Source: an uncultured Collinsella sp.
Lineage (GTDB): Bacteria > Actinomycetota > Coriobacteriia > Coriobacteriales > Coriobacteriaceae
Length of the DNA stretch: 64,000 nt
Reading direction: 5' to 3'
Assembly (NCBI GenBank): GCA_902494565.1
Contig: CABUTN010000006.1
Coordinates: 1-64,000 of the forward strand
Part shown: piece after piece, positions 43,694-52,869 of the stretch
How the letters are laid out: each line of letters starts with the position of its first letter
Numbering within the stretch: position 1 is the stretch's first letter
The notes under the pieces: model-generated
Told to the model about the DNA's origin: nothing
The model's database searches: none
Seen by the model: only the letters and a program-made list of their open reading frames with translations
Made by a program: the position numbers and the translations under genes

Positions 43694-44122
43694 TTGCATG
43701 AATTGGGAATCGTCTATCACATCATTCGCGATGTCGAGAACGTGGCGCGCGCCAATGGCGTGCGTCGCGTTTCGAGCGTCACGCTGCTGCTGGGCGAGGT
43801 CTCGGGCGTCGTTCCCGACTTGCTGCTCGACGCTTGGCGCTGGGCGGCGGATAAAAAGCCTATCACGCAGGGCGCGGAGCTTATTGTGGAGCCCGTCGAG
43901 GCCGTGACGCATTGCGAGGCGTGCGGCCGCGACTACGCGACGGTCGAGCACGGCAAGACCTGCCCTCATTGCGGTAGCGGCGAGACATACCTGCTGCAGG
44001 GCCAGGAGGTCATGATCAAGCAGATCGAGACCCCCGACGAGGACCCGGCAGACGCTGCCCCCGACGGCCTCTCCGACGCCCCCGATGCCGTCGACGCCGC
44101 CAACCCCCTCCACATCGCCTAA
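43694..44122 (+). CDS. hypA: Nickel metallochaperone HypA, TTG start
   Basis: A 142-residue HypA that helps insert nickel into [NiFe] hydrogenase. The N-terminus MHELGIVYHII starts at a TTG codon (43694), which puts the nickel-binding Met1-His2 in place; AGAAAGGG lies upstream. The zinc site is CEAC (C74, C77) and CPHC (C90, C93). The last ~30 residues are an acidic Pro/Asp-rich tail beyond the usual length. It is separated from hypFCDE by 28 kb and follows the Fe-S oxidoreductase. Confidence 0.92.
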   Translation: MHELGIVYHIIRDVENVARANGVRRVSSVTLLLGEVSGVVPDLLLDAWRWAADKKPITQGAELIVEPVEAVTHCEACGRDYATVEHGKTCPHCGSGETYLLQGQEVMIKQIETPDEDPADAAPDGLSDAPDAVDAANPLHIA

Positions 44123-44459
44123 CATCCAATGACTACATGGGTTAGAGTTCTAAACATATTTGCTTCGGTTAGTCAAGTCATGTCTGTTTAAACAAAATGG
44201 TGGCACGCAGACGCATTGGGATCCACCTAAAAGAGGTCTTAACGAACAGCGCGCTTGTATATGTCTTTGAAAGTAATTGGCAAATCACGTTTTAGCAGGC
44301 AATAAGCTGTAAGCCGGCAACGTAATCAATTTGTAACAAACTTAGACGTTTAAACAAATAATCCAACCTTTTGCGAATTTAGCTATAATTCCACAATCCA
44401 AACAGGTATACTCCTTTCATGTCGTGTAGGAAATACGTAGACAAAAAGGAGGTTATGTG
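44123..44459. other. AT-rich leader region of the mannose PTS operon
   Basis: No gene is seen in 337 bases that are markedly AT-richer than the surroundings. A consensus TATAAT lies at 44384-44389 and TATACT at 44407-44412, but neither has a convincing -35 hexamer, so the promoter may need an activator. No cre-like or sigma54 site was convincing by eye. Confidence 0.5.
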
Positions 44460-45449
44460 ATGGTAAGTATTGTTCTTGCTAGCCACGGGGACTTGGCAGC
44501 TGGAATCAAGCAGACGGGCTCGATGGTCTTTGGCGATCAGCCGTCTGTTGCCGTGGTCTCGCTCGAGCCGAGCATGGGCCCCGACGATTTCCGTGCCAAG
44601 GTCGAGGAAGCAGTCGCTTCCTTCGAGGACCAGGAGCAGGTGCTCTTCCTCGTTGATCTGTGGGGCGGCACGCCGTTCAACCAGATCAGCGGGCTCATCG
44701 AGGGCCACGATTCCTGGGCTATCGTCACCGGTGTCAACCTGCCTATGCTCATCGAGGCATATTCGCAGCGCTTTGACGCAAAGAACACTGCACATGCGAT
44801 CGCAAAACATCTCGTGACTGAGGCTAAGGCTGGCGTGCGCGTCAAGCCCGAGTCTCTGGAGCCCGAGGAGAAGAAGCCGGCTGCGGCCGCCGCTGCTCCT
44901 GCAGGCGCCATCCCTCCGGGAACGGTCATCGGCGACGGGCACATCAAGATTGCCCACGTCCGTATCGACACCCGTCTGCTGCATGGTCAGGTGGCCACCA
45001 CGTGGACCAAGCAGATCAACCCCAACCGCATCATCGTGGTTTCCGACGGCGTTGCTCACGACGAGCTCCGCAAGACCATGATCGAGCAGGCTGCCCCTCC
45101 GGGAGTCCATGCCAACGTCGTTCCCATCAAGAAGATGGCCGAGGTCGTCAAGGACACGCGCTTTGGTGACACCAAGGCCATGCTGCTCTTTGAGAACCCG
45201 CAGGATCTGCTCAAGGCCATCGAGGCCGGCGTCGACATCAAGGAAGTCAACATCGGTTCCATGGCTCACTCCAAGGGCAAGGTCGTCGTCACCAACGCCG
45301 TCGCTATGGGCGATGACGACGTTAAGACTCTCGAGGCTCTCAAGGCCAAGGGCGTCAAGTTCGAGGTCCGCAAGGTTCCTTCGGATTCCTCCGAGGATCT
45401 CGACGCCATGTTGAAGAAAGCTAAGGCCGAACTGGCCGCTCAAGCATAG
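44460..45449 (+). CDS. manX: Mannose-family PTS EIIAB
   Basis: A 329-residue fusion. The IIA domain has its phosphorylated His in VLASHGDLAAG (H9) and the DLWGGTPFN loop; an Ala/Pro-rich linker (KKPAAAAAAPAGAIPPG) leads to the IIB domain, with its active His in IDTRLLHGQVATTW (H175). It phosphorylates sugar entering through IIC/IID. The ATG at 44460 is 7 bases after AAGGAGG and is preferred to the GTG just before it. First of manX-manY-manZ-manO. Confidence 0.95.
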   Translation: MVSIVLASHGDLAAGIKQTGSMVFGDQPSVAVVSLEPSMGPDDFRAKVEEAVASFEDQEQVLFLVDLWGGTPFNQISGLIEGHDSWAIVTGVNLPMLIEAYSQRFDAKNTAHAIAKHLVTEAKAGVRVKPESLEPEEKKPAAAAAAPAGAIPPGTVIGDGHIKIAHVRIDTRLLHGQVATTWTKQINPNRIIVVSDGVAHDELRKTMIEQAAPPGVHANVVPIKKMAEVVKDTRFGDTKAMLLFENPQDLLKAIEAGVDIKEVNIGSMAHSKGKVVVTNAVAMGDDDVKTLEALKAKGVKFEVRKVPSDSSEDLDAMLKKAKAELAAQA

Positions 45450-45467
45450 TAAAGGAGGGTCCGATAC

Positions 45468-46286
45468 ATGTCTGCAATCACTATTCTGCTTGTTGCGATT
45501 GTCGCGTTGCTTGCCGGTATGGAAGGCATTCTGGATGAGTTCCAGTTCCATCAGCCGCTCGTGGCATGCACGCTTATCGGTCTCGTAACCGGTCACCTTC
45601 AGGAGGGCATCCTCCTGGGCGGTTCGCTCCAGATGATGGCCCTTGGCTGGGCTAACGTTGGCGCCGCTGTCGCGCCTGACGCCGCTCTGGCCTCGGTCGC
45701 TTCTTCGATCATCATGGTGCTCGCCCTCAACGGTGGCGCCACTGATTCGGCAAAGGCCGTTACCGCCGCCATCGCCGTCGCCGTCCCGCTGTCGGTCGCT
45801 GGTCTGTTCCTGACCATGATCTGCCGTACCATTGCTACCGCTATCGCTCACGCCATGGACGGTTGCGCCGAGAAGGGCGACTTCTCCGGCATCGAGCGCT
45901 GGCAGTATGCTGCCATCCTCATGCAGGGCCTTCGTATCGCCATCCCGGCAGTGCTTCTGTGCGTCATCCCGGCCGAGGCCGTTACCAACGCGCTTAACGC
46001 TATGCCCGACTGGCTGTCCGGCGGTATGGCTGTCGGCGGCGGCATGGTCGCTTCCGTCGGTTACGCCATGGTCATCAACATGATGGCCACCAAGGAGACC
46101 TGGCCGTTCTTCGTCCTCGGCTTTGTCCTTGCTGCCATCCCTCAGCTCACGCTGATCGCCCTTGGTCTCATCGGCATCTCCCTTGCCCTCATCTACCTTG
46201 GCCTTAAGGATCTGGCCAAGCAGGGTGGCGGCATGGGCGGTGGCTCCGGCGACCCGCTCGGCGACATTCTGAACGATTACGAGTAG
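45468..46286 (+). CDS. manY: Mannose-family PTS EIIC
   Basis: A 272-residue membrane permease component with about seven hydrophobic helices. Family segments are EGILDEFQFHQPLVACTLIG, GHLQEGILLGGSLQMMALGW and VGAAVAPDAALASV. The C-terminus is Gly-rich and cytoplasmic (KQGGGMGGGSGDP). AAGGAGGG precedes the ATG. It pairs with EIID. Confidence 0.96.
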   Translation: MSAITILLVAIVALLAGMEGILDEFQFHQPLVACTLIGLVTGHLQEGILLGGSLQMMALGWANVGAAVAPDAALASVASSIIMVLALNGGATDSAKAVTAAIAVAVPLSVAGLFLTMICRTIATAIAHAMDGCAEKGDFSGIERWQYAAILMQGLRIAIPAVLLCVIPAEAVTNALNAMPDWLSGGMAVGGGMVASVGYAMVINMMATKETWPFFVLGFVLAAIPQLTLIALGLIGISLALIYLGLKDLAKQGGGMGGGSGDPLGDILNDYE

Positions 46287-46302
46287 GAGGGGAGTGATAC
46301 AT

Positions 46303-47223
46303 ATGGCAGAGAACAAGATTCAGCTCACCAAGGCTGACCGCAAGAAGGTTTGCTTCCGTCATCAGTTCCTTCAGGGCTCGTGGAACTACGAGCGTATGCA
46401 GAACGGCGGCTGGTGCTTCGCAATGATCCCTGCGATCAAGAAGCTCTACACCAGCAAGGATGACCAGATTGCCGCTCTTAAGCGCCACCTGGAGTTCTAT
46501 AACACCCACCCCTATGTTTCCGCCCCCGTCATTGGCGTTACCCTCGCCCTCGAGGAGGAGCGCGCCAACGGTGCTCCGATCGATGACGTCGCCATCCAGG
46601 GCGTCAAGGTCGGTATGATGGGCCCGCTCGCCGGCGTCGGTGACCCCGTCTTCTGGTTCACCCTTCGCCCGATTCTGGGCGCTCTGGGCGCTTCCCTGGC
46701 CCTGTCCGGCAGCATCGCCGGTCCGTTGCTGTTCTTCTTCGCGTGGAACATCATCCGTTACGCCTTCCTGTGGTACACGCAGGAGTTTGGCTACAAGGTC
46801 GGCTCCTCCATCGCCAAGGACCTCTCCGGTGGTCTGATGGGCAAGGTCACCGAGGGCGCTTCCATCCTGGGTATGTTCATCATCGGCGCCCTGGTCGAGC
46901 GCTGGGTGTCCATTTCCTTCACCCCGATCGTCTCCACGGTCAAGCAGTCTGCTGGCGCCTTTATCGACTGGGCTAGCCTGCCCTCCGGTTCCGAGGGTAT
47001 CAAGGAAGCGCTGACGATGTACAACTCCGTCGGTGCTACCGCCCTTGATCAGATGAAGGTCACCACGCTTCAGGCCAACCTCGATCAGCTCATCCCCGGC
47101 CTTGCCGCCGTGTGCCTGACCCTGCTGGTCTGCAAGCTCCTCAAGAAGAAGGTCAGCCCGATCGTCATCATCCTGGCTCTCTTCGCCGTCGGCATCATCG
47201 GTCGCTTCTGCGGCTTCATGTAA
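46303..47223 (+). CDS. manZ: Mannose-family PTS EIID
   Basis: A 306-residue membrane component. Typical elements are FLQGSWNYERMQNGGWCFAM, LEFYNTHPYVSAPVIGVTLA and GPLAGVGDPVFWFTLRPILG, with hydrophobic helices in the C-terminal half. The ATG at 46303 follows GGAGGGGAG; an upstream in-frame codon is less well placed. Confidence 0.96.
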   Translation: MAENKIQLTKADRKKVCFRHQFLQGSWNYERMQNGGWCFAMIPAIKKLYTSKDDQIAALKRHLEFYNTHPYVSAPVIGVTLALEEERANGAPIDDVAIQGVKVGMMGPLAGVGDPVFWFTLRPILGALGASLALSGSIAGPLLFFFAWNIIRYAFLWYTQEFGYKVGSSIAKDLSGGLMGKVTEGASILGMFIIGALVERWVSISFTPIVSTVKQSAGAFIDWASLPSGSEGIKEALTMYNSVGATALDQMKVTTLQANLDQLIPGLAAVCLTLLVCKLLKKKVSPIVIILALFAVGIIGRFCGFM

Positions 47224-47279
47224 GTACGCTTCGGCTTAAGACCGAGAATTGCTAGGCAAGGGCTTTTGAGCCATTGAAA

Positions 47280-47325
47280 CGGACCGCACCCGGTGGGTAC
47301 ACTGGATGCGGTCCGATTGTTTTAT
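47280..47325 (+). terminator. Stem-loop with T-rich tail between manZ and the DUF956 gene
   Basis: CGGACCGCA and TGCGGTCCG pair around 18 bases, followed by ATTGTTTTATTT. It probably reduces expression of the next gene relative to manXYZ; GGAGGG follows at once. Confidence 0.7.
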
Positions 47326-47343
47326 TTGGAGGGCGAGGCGCGC

Positions 47344-47742
47344 ATGGCGCAATCTCAGAACAGCACGGTCGATCTGGCAACGCCGGCGACCTGCCTCATG
47401 GGGCTTACCAGCCACGGTAACGTGATGGTGGGAAACAAGGCGTTTGAGTACTATAACGAGCGCAATCCCGAGGATTATATCCAAATCCCGTGGGATGAGG
47501 TCGACTACATCGCCGCCGAGGTTTTGCGCGGCACCAAGAAGATTACGCGTTTTGCCATCTTCACCAAGGACAACGGTCACTTTACGTTTTCGACGCGCGA
47601 CGACAAAGAGACGCTTCGTGCTGTCCGCAAGTACGTCGACGAGGATAAGCTCGTGCGCTCGCCCGACTTTATCGACGTAACGACCAAGGGCGCCAAGAGC
47701 ATCCCCGCTGCCATCAAGAGCCTTTTCCACAGAGACAGCTAA
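47344..47742 (+). CDS. manO: DUF956 protein linked to mannose PTS
   Basis: A 132-residue cytoplasmic protein of the DUF956/ManO family that accompanies mannose-type PTS operons in Gram-positives. Conserved features are the LMGLTSHGNVMVGNKAFEYY segment, IQIPWDEVDYIAAEV and the basic C-terminus. Its molecular role is not established, though a regulatory part in the PTS is suspected. The ATG at 47344 follows GGAGGGCGAGG. Confidence 0.9.
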   Translation: MAQSQNSTVDLATPATCLMGLTSHGNVMVGNKAFEYYNERNPEDYIQIPWDEVDYIAAEVLRGTKKITRFAIFTKDNGHFTFSTRDDKETLRAVRKYVDEDKLVRSPDFIDVTTKGAKSIPAAIKSLFHRDS

Positions 47743-47758
47743 TCGTTGGCGATAGATG

Positions 47759-47810
47759 GCGGAAAATGCATCCCGGAATTTGTTCTCATTCCGGGATGCA
47801 TTTTCCTTTT
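47759..47810. repeat. GCGGAAAATGC palindrome, single unit
   Basis: GGAAAATGCATCCCGGAAT and ATTCCGGGATGCATTTTCC pair perfectly (19 bp) around TTGTTCTC, then TTTT. It matches the unit type of the 24699-24872 array and probably terminates the PTS operon. Confidence 0.8.
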
Positions 47811-47971
47811 GAGGGCCAGTTGGGAAAGCTTGTCCCATTATTTCGCGTTATTCCGGGTTATTCTTTCCGATATTGAGGATTGCCCTCGGAAACTATTCGC
47901 TATAGAGCCTTCTCGATGAGTGGCCATGCGCTACATGGCAAAGGGGTAAATCTGCTACACTAGTACAACAT

Positions 47972-48047
47972 GCCTCCGTAGCTCAGGGGATAGAGCACCG
48001 CTCTCCTAAAGCGGGTGTCGACGGTTCGAATCCGCCCGGGGGCACCA
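47972..48047 (+). tRNA. tRNA-Arg (anticodon CCT)
   Basis: A complete 76-base cloverleaf with encoded CCA. The acceptor stem is GCCTCCG/CGGGGGC, the D arm contains GCTCAGGGGATAGAGC, the anticodon loop CTCCTAA gives CCT (reads AGG), and the T arm has GGTTCGAATCC. It borders the accessory segment to its right, so it may be an integration site. Confidence 0.95.
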
Positions 48048-48056
48048 GGGAATATG

Positions 48057-48088
48057 ACGGCGTCGCGGGAGCGGCGCCGTTTCTGGTT
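48057..48088 (+). terminator. Stem-loop after tRNA-Arg
   Basis: ACGGCG and CGCCGT pair around a GC-rich loop, followed by TTCTGGTTT. Confidence 0.6.
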
Positions 48089-48136
48089 TGCGGGGGCCGC
48101 CGTGCTGCTCGCCCGTGGGGGACTGGCATCTGTTTC

Positions 48137-49337
48137 CTAGAGTGCGCTGCGGTAAATCTTTCTCGCGTTGTCCAGCGTGGGCTTCCTGAAGCTGCCGAAG
48201 AGCTCTCCGCGGTTGATCTTGAGGCCCGGAATCATCTTTTCGATATCGTCCTCGGTGACTCCGAACTCCGATAGCGCGCGCGGCATTCCCAGCGAGACGA
48301 AGAAATCCTGCAGCTCGTCGATGGTCGCTTCGACCGCGTACTCGATTGCCTGCTCGGGGGTTACCTCCACATCGAGCTCGTCCGCGTCCGAATCGATGGG
48401 TTCGATGCCAAGGGCCTGGGCGCTGAACTCCAGGAAGCGCTCAGGGTGCTCTCGCCATACGTAGCGCATCCAGGCGGGGAAGATGACGGCGAGGCCGGCG
48501 CCGTGCGTGATCTTGGTGTCCAGTGCGGATAGCTCGTGCTCAAGGCCGCGGCAGGTCCAATCGCCGTCGCGCAGGGCGTTATGGGCGAGCGTACCCACCC
48601 ACATGATCTCGGCGCGGGCGTCGTAGTCATCGGGGTTCTCCATCACCTTGGGCGCCGCCTCCCTCGCGGCGCGCACTAGCCCGCAGGCGATGTTGTCGGT
48701 TACGCCCACGGCGGGCTCGCCGGAGAAGAGTCGCTCCATGATATGGGCGATCATGTCGGTCACTCCCGCGGCGGTCTGGCAGGCGGGCAGGCTGAAGGTC
48801 AGCTCCGGGTCGAGGAAGGCGATGGCCGGGCGGTTGAGGTCCGTGTTAATGCTGCATTTGAGGTGCTCCTCGTCGTTGCTGATAACGCAGGAGTTAGAGG
48901 CCTCGGAACCGGATGCGGGGATGGTCACCACGCAGGCGACGTCGATGCGGTCGGCGGGAACGGCGCGCTTGCGGAAGAAGTCCCATACGTCGCCGTCGTA
49001 TACCGCCCCAGTGCGATGGCCTTCGCGCAGTCCATGACGGAGCCGCCGCCCACGGGCAGGATGATGTCGGCGTCGTTTGCCCGTGCGAGCTCGACGCCTT
49101 CTCGTGCCAAGCCTATTTCGGGGTTTGGACGCACCCCTCCAAGCCCGATGTGCTCCACGCCCGCGGCATCGAGCGATGCCCTCACGCGGACGAGCGTTCC
49201 GCAGCGAACTGCGGAACCCCTGCCGTAGACAATGAGCGCTCAGCGGTAGCCGGAGGCGGACAGAGTCCCCCAACCTTGTCGGTCGCTTTTCGCCCAAAGA
49301 CAAAGCGGGTGGGGGAGTAGAAGGAGAAATCGTTCAT
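48137..49337 (-). pseudogene. Iron-containing alcohol dehydrogenase, multiply disrupted
   Basis: The C-terminal two thirds read cleanly as a group III (YqhD/BDH-like) NAD(P)-dependent alcohol dehydrogenase, with metal-ligand regions GVTDMIAHIMERLFSG and LDTKITHGAGLAVIFPAWMR. The N-terminal third is broken. The ATG at 49337 begins MNDFSFYSPTRFVFGRKATD, then a G-run at 49267-49271 shifts the frame, a further shift and an in-frame TGA at 49240-49242 follow, and a missing G near 49006-49009 separates GGGSVMDCAKAIALG from the rest. At least three frame changes and a stop make a functional product unlikely. It lies next to tRNA-Arg. Confidence 0.85.
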
Positions 49338-50462
49338 GGAGCTCCAATCTGGCGTTTCGCCCTACATGCGCGGAGGAGTTTTTCGGGCGCATCGCCTGCG
49401 TTCGCGTCGCAATCTCGGCGGCGCGGTGCGGTCCGTGGATTCCATCGTATCGCCCGCGGCACCCCTTACCGACGATTGAGGCGAGTCTGCATTTCGCGGC
49501 GCGACGTCCACCTGGCGGACGATATCCGTTCGCGACACGTGGCCGTCCCGGTCGCAATAGCGTATGCGCACCGGGTTGCCGAGATGGGCCTGCGACCCCT
49601 TCTCCTGATGCGAGCGCGCGAGACGGGCGAGCAGCGGCGCGAGCACCTGCTCGACCGTCTCCTCCCGATACCACGCCGCCACGGGCAACCCGTTCACGTC
49701 AAACCCGTACGTTCGCCATGCCATTCGCCTCGCCGCCTTCGCCGAACGAAACCGCGTATCCAGACCGCCGGTCCCCCACCCAGCACTTCGACGAGCCTTC
49801 GCGCTCACTTCTGCGGTCGGGATGCGCCCGCGAGGCGCTCGGCAGGCAGCGCCATTTCCGCTCGCTGTGTCGAGCGCGAGTGTCGAGAAGTCGCCATATG
49901 CCACTCAGATGTAGCATGGAGTGCCGAAGCGCACGCGCCCGTGACGAAACACTGGCGCCAACCCGTTCCGCGCACCACCCCGCCCGTAAGGTGTGTGGCG
50001 AAAGGAGGACCAGCCGCATGAACATCCCCGAGACACAGAGCCTACCTCGATCGCATTCCGCACGAGCTTCTCTGACATTTCCGCCCATTACCACGTGGAG
50101 GTCCCCGTCACGGAGATCGCCTACGCATACGACTACATCAATTCCCGGCATGCCCCGCGCAGGCAGGCCACGCCGAACGATGGGCCCGCGGCTCAGCAGG
50201 ACGAGTGACGCGCCTCGCAAACAAAGGAAGGAAGCCAACATCACACGAGCATCATCGATCGCTGCGTGCAAGGCGGCGGGCCTCACCGTGTTCGCCAAGC
50301 GCGAGGAGCGTTTTGGTTTTTCGCAAGCAAATGCGGACGAAATCAGCGACCAGATTCCCGATCCGCTCAAACATGCAGGGCCCCTATGTGTTTAACCTCA
50401 TTTTTCCGTGTGCGGTAGAATGGAGTCGTTGAGATCGCGAACGCCTTAAAGGGAGAGTTTTT
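49338..50462. other. Degenerate region with gene remnants
   Basis: No intact gene is supported in 1.1 kb. On the minus strand 49596-49724 encodes a segment starting MAWRTYGFDVNGLPVAAWYR that resembles the N-terminus of P-loop sugar or nucleoside kinases; it then runs into unrelated sequence. On the plus strand a strong AAAGGAGG lies before an ATG at 50020 whose frame soon loses sense. The segment 50068-50151 looks like part of a PRD domain. The codon pattern is irregular throughout. Confidence 0.6.
50068..50151 (+). pseudogene. PRD-domain remnant, LevR-like PTS regulator
   Basis: The translation FSDISAHYHVEVPVTEIAYA then YDYINSRH matches the end of a PTS regulation domain, in which a helix is followed by an [IV]P-x-x-E-[IV]-x-Y pattern. 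LevR-type sigma54 activators with PRDs control mannose-family PTS operons, including those for glucoselysine/fructoselysine in enteric bacteria. Only about 28 residues are recognisable, with no intact frame on either side. Confidence 0.45.
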
Positions 50463-51197
50463 GTGGATGCGCATCTGGATGGGGGCTCTTCCGCCCCGCT
50501 GTATCAACAGGTGCTCGATTTGCTTAAGAGCGATATCGAACAGGGGACATATCCCGTTGACTCGCAGATTCCAACGGAACTTGAGCTTTCTAAGATGTAC
50601 GGCGTGGGAAGGGTCACGGTTCGCCGCGCAATAGAGGAGCTTGTGGGCGAGGGGTATCTCACCAAGCGGCAGGGGCGTGGTACGTTTGTGACCGCGACAA
50701 AGATAATTCGCAAGGTGCATCAGAAGGACGATGTTCAGAGTTTTACCCAAGCATGCGCTGAAAACGGCATGAAGGCGGGCGCTCGCGTCGTTGCCCGCAA
50801 GACCGTTGCCGCCGATCGCGACCTCGCTTCTTTCTTTGGCTTGGATGAAGGCTCTGACCTCATCTTGGTCTCACGCGTGCGTACCGCAGACGGCGTGCCG
50901 GTCCTGTTCGAGAACAACTACTATCCTGTCGATGGATTCGAATTTCTCAAAGATATCGGTCTCTCCAATTGTTCGATATTCGAGGCCGTGGGGGAGCGTA
51001 CGGGTAGGTATCCCTGCTCGTCCGATCCCTGCAGGCTGGAGATCGCCCGTGCGGGAATTGATGCCGCCCGCGAGCTCAAGGTCCCAGTAGGGGAGCCGCT
51101 GTTCTTCATGAACGCGGGCTTTCTCGATTCCAACGGAGAGCGCTTCTGCTATGGCAGACAGTACTACGTGGGTTCGCGCTACAGCTTCGATATCTAG
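50463..51197 (+). CDS. GntR-family regulator with UTRA domain, probable FrlR
   Basis: A 244-residue regulator: GntR winged helix at about 8-76 (PLYQQVLDLLKSDIEQGTYP, LSKMYGVGRVTVRRAIEELV) and a UTRA ligand domain at about 95-240 (LASFFGLDEGSDLILVSRVR, VPVLFENNYYPVDGF). HutC-type members sense phosphosugars. The GTG start follows AGGGAGAG by 7 bases. The frl genes start about 200 bases downstream, behind two identical operator-like sites, so it probably represses them. Confidence 0.9.
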   Translation: MDAHLDGGSSAPLYQQVLDLLKSDIEQGTYPVDSQIPTELELSKMYGVGRVTVRRAIEELVGEGYLTKRQGRGTFVTATKIIRKVHQKDDVQSFTQACAENGMKAGARVVARKTVAADRDLASFFGLDEGSDLILVSRVRTADGVPVLFENNYYPVDGFEFLKDIGLSNCSIFEAVGERTGRYPCSSDPCRLEIARAGIDAARELKVPVGEPLFFMNAGFLDSNGERFCYGRQYYVGSRYSFDI

Positions 51198-51269
51198 CGG
51201 CTCTGTCTCACACAGCGCTGTTCTCGTATTGCCGCGGCAGGTCCGTTTAGCGCGTAAAAGTTACCACTT

Positions 51270-51340
51270 ATAGAACAACCTAATATGTTTCTTGACCGAC
51301 GCCTTCATGCAGGTTATACATAGAACAACCTAAGATGTTT
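51270..51340. promoter_or_regulatory. Twin direct-repeat operators before the frl transporter
   Basis: ATAGAACAACCTAATATGTT (from 51270) and ATAGAACAACCTAAGATGTT (from 51320), each continuing with one more T, differ at one position and are spaced exactly 50 bases. Each contains an AACA-N8-TGTT dyad, fitting a dimeric GntR-type repressor. Confidence 0.78.
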
Positions 51341-51394
51341 GCCTATACGTGAAGGATTTTTGGCAAGCATCGTTGCTCTGGCAGGAGGTTAAGA

Positions 51395-52857
51395 ATGTCG
51401 GATGCCAAACAGGAGAAGCCCAAGCGCAGATTCCATCTCCAGCTTCCCCATGTGTACACCATCGCGTTCATGCTGATCGTGTTCTTCGCGGTGCTCACAT
51501 GGATCGTCCCATCGGGTCAGTTCGACCGCCAGACCATTCAGACGGCCGCGGGCGAGCGAGAAGTCGCCGTAGCCGGAACGTACCAAGAGGTCGACAAGGT
51601 CTACACCGATTCGGAGACGGGGGAGACCGTCGATCTGCGACAGGGCATCGATGCCGTCCTGCAGGCTCCCGCCAAGGGCATTCAGGCTGCGGCCGATGTC
51701 GTCGCGTTCGTCCTGCTGATCGGCGGATCGTTCGCCATCGTCACCAAGACCAACGCCCTAAACGCCGGCATGAGCCGCGTGATCAAGAAGCTGAAGAACA
51801 AGGACATCTTGATCATCCCCATCTCCATGATCCTGCTCTCGATCTGCGGCACCACGTTCGGCATGTCCGAGGAGGCGCTGCCGTTCTACGCGATCTTCAT
51901 CCCCATCATGCTGAGCATCGGGTATGACTCCATGACCGCGTTCATCATCTGCTTCCTCGGCCCCAACCTTGGTTACTGCGCATCCACTATTGATCCTTTC
52001 AACGTGCTGATCGCCCAGGGCGTTATCGGCATCGAGGGAAATCCCCAGCTTTGGCTCCGCGCCATCCTGTGGGTCATCTTCACCGCCGCGGGCATTTTCT
52101 GGGCCATGCGCTACGCGCGCCGCGTCAAGCTCGATCCCAAGTCCTCCATCACCTATGAGGACGATAAGCAGAAGCGCATCGAGTTCTCTGTCACCGATGC
52201 TTCTATCGAAGAGGAGTTCACGCTTCGCCACAAGCTCGTCCTCATTGATTTCGCGGTCGGCATGGGCGTTATCGTGTGGGGCCTCGTTACCCAGGGCTGG
52301 TATATGGACGAGATCTCCATGGTGTTCCTGGCCATGGGCCTTCTTGCCGGCATACTCGGCGGCCTGGACGAGAAGACCATTGCGGAGGAGTTCGTCCGCG
52401 AATCGCCGACTTCGCCTACGCAGCCTGCATCATCGGCATCGCCCGCGGCATCCTGGTCGTCGCAGAGGGCGGAATGATCATCGACTCTATTCTTAACTGG
52501 CTCGTCGGACTCCTTGCGGGCGCTCCGTCCTTCATCTATACCACCTTCATGTACATCGTCCTCGGCCTGCTTTCGCTGCTGGTTCCTTCCAGCTCCGGCC
52601 TCGCTGCACTCACCATGCCCGTCATGGGCCCGCTGACCGAGCTTATGGGCCTCAATCCCGAGGCTGCCGTCACCGCTCTGCAGTTCGCGAACCAGACCGT
52701 CAACACCATCAGCCCCGTTGCGGGCATGACCGTCGCGGGTCTTGCCGTGGCGAAGATCTCCTTCGGGCAATGGTGGAAGACCATCTGGAAGTTCTTTATC
52801 TTCATGGTTCTGTTCGGATTGGTCGCGACTGTGATTTCCGGCCTACTGCCGATGTAG
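51395..52857 (+). pseudogene. YfcC/DcuC-type transporter split by one-base frameshift
   Basis: A membrane carrier of about 487 residues if the frame is restored. The first part (from 51395, MSDAKQEKPKRRFHLQLPHV) runs through about eight helices to EEFVRE. The frame then shifts near 52400, where CGCGAATCGCC lacks one base relative to an expected CGCGGAATCGCC, and continues in another frame as IADFAYAACIIGIARGI to GLVATVISGLLPM with the remaining helices. The family includes YfcC and related anaerobic dicarboxylate or amino-acid carriers; here it would import fructoselysine or a related Amadori compound. A sequencing error, true decay or recoding cannot be told apart from sequence alone. The gene starts after CAGGAGG. 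Confidence 0.82.
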
Positions 52858-52869
52858 GAGGTGCCCAGC

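Noticed and set aside
44379..46316. 645-codon open frame opposite manX-manY
   Set aside because: It spans two well-supported PTS genes and the gap between them and has no family resemblance.
48137..49337. Programmed frameshifting in the alcohol dehydrogenase
   Set aside because: Several independent frame changes plus an in-frame TGA cannot be explained by one recoding site.
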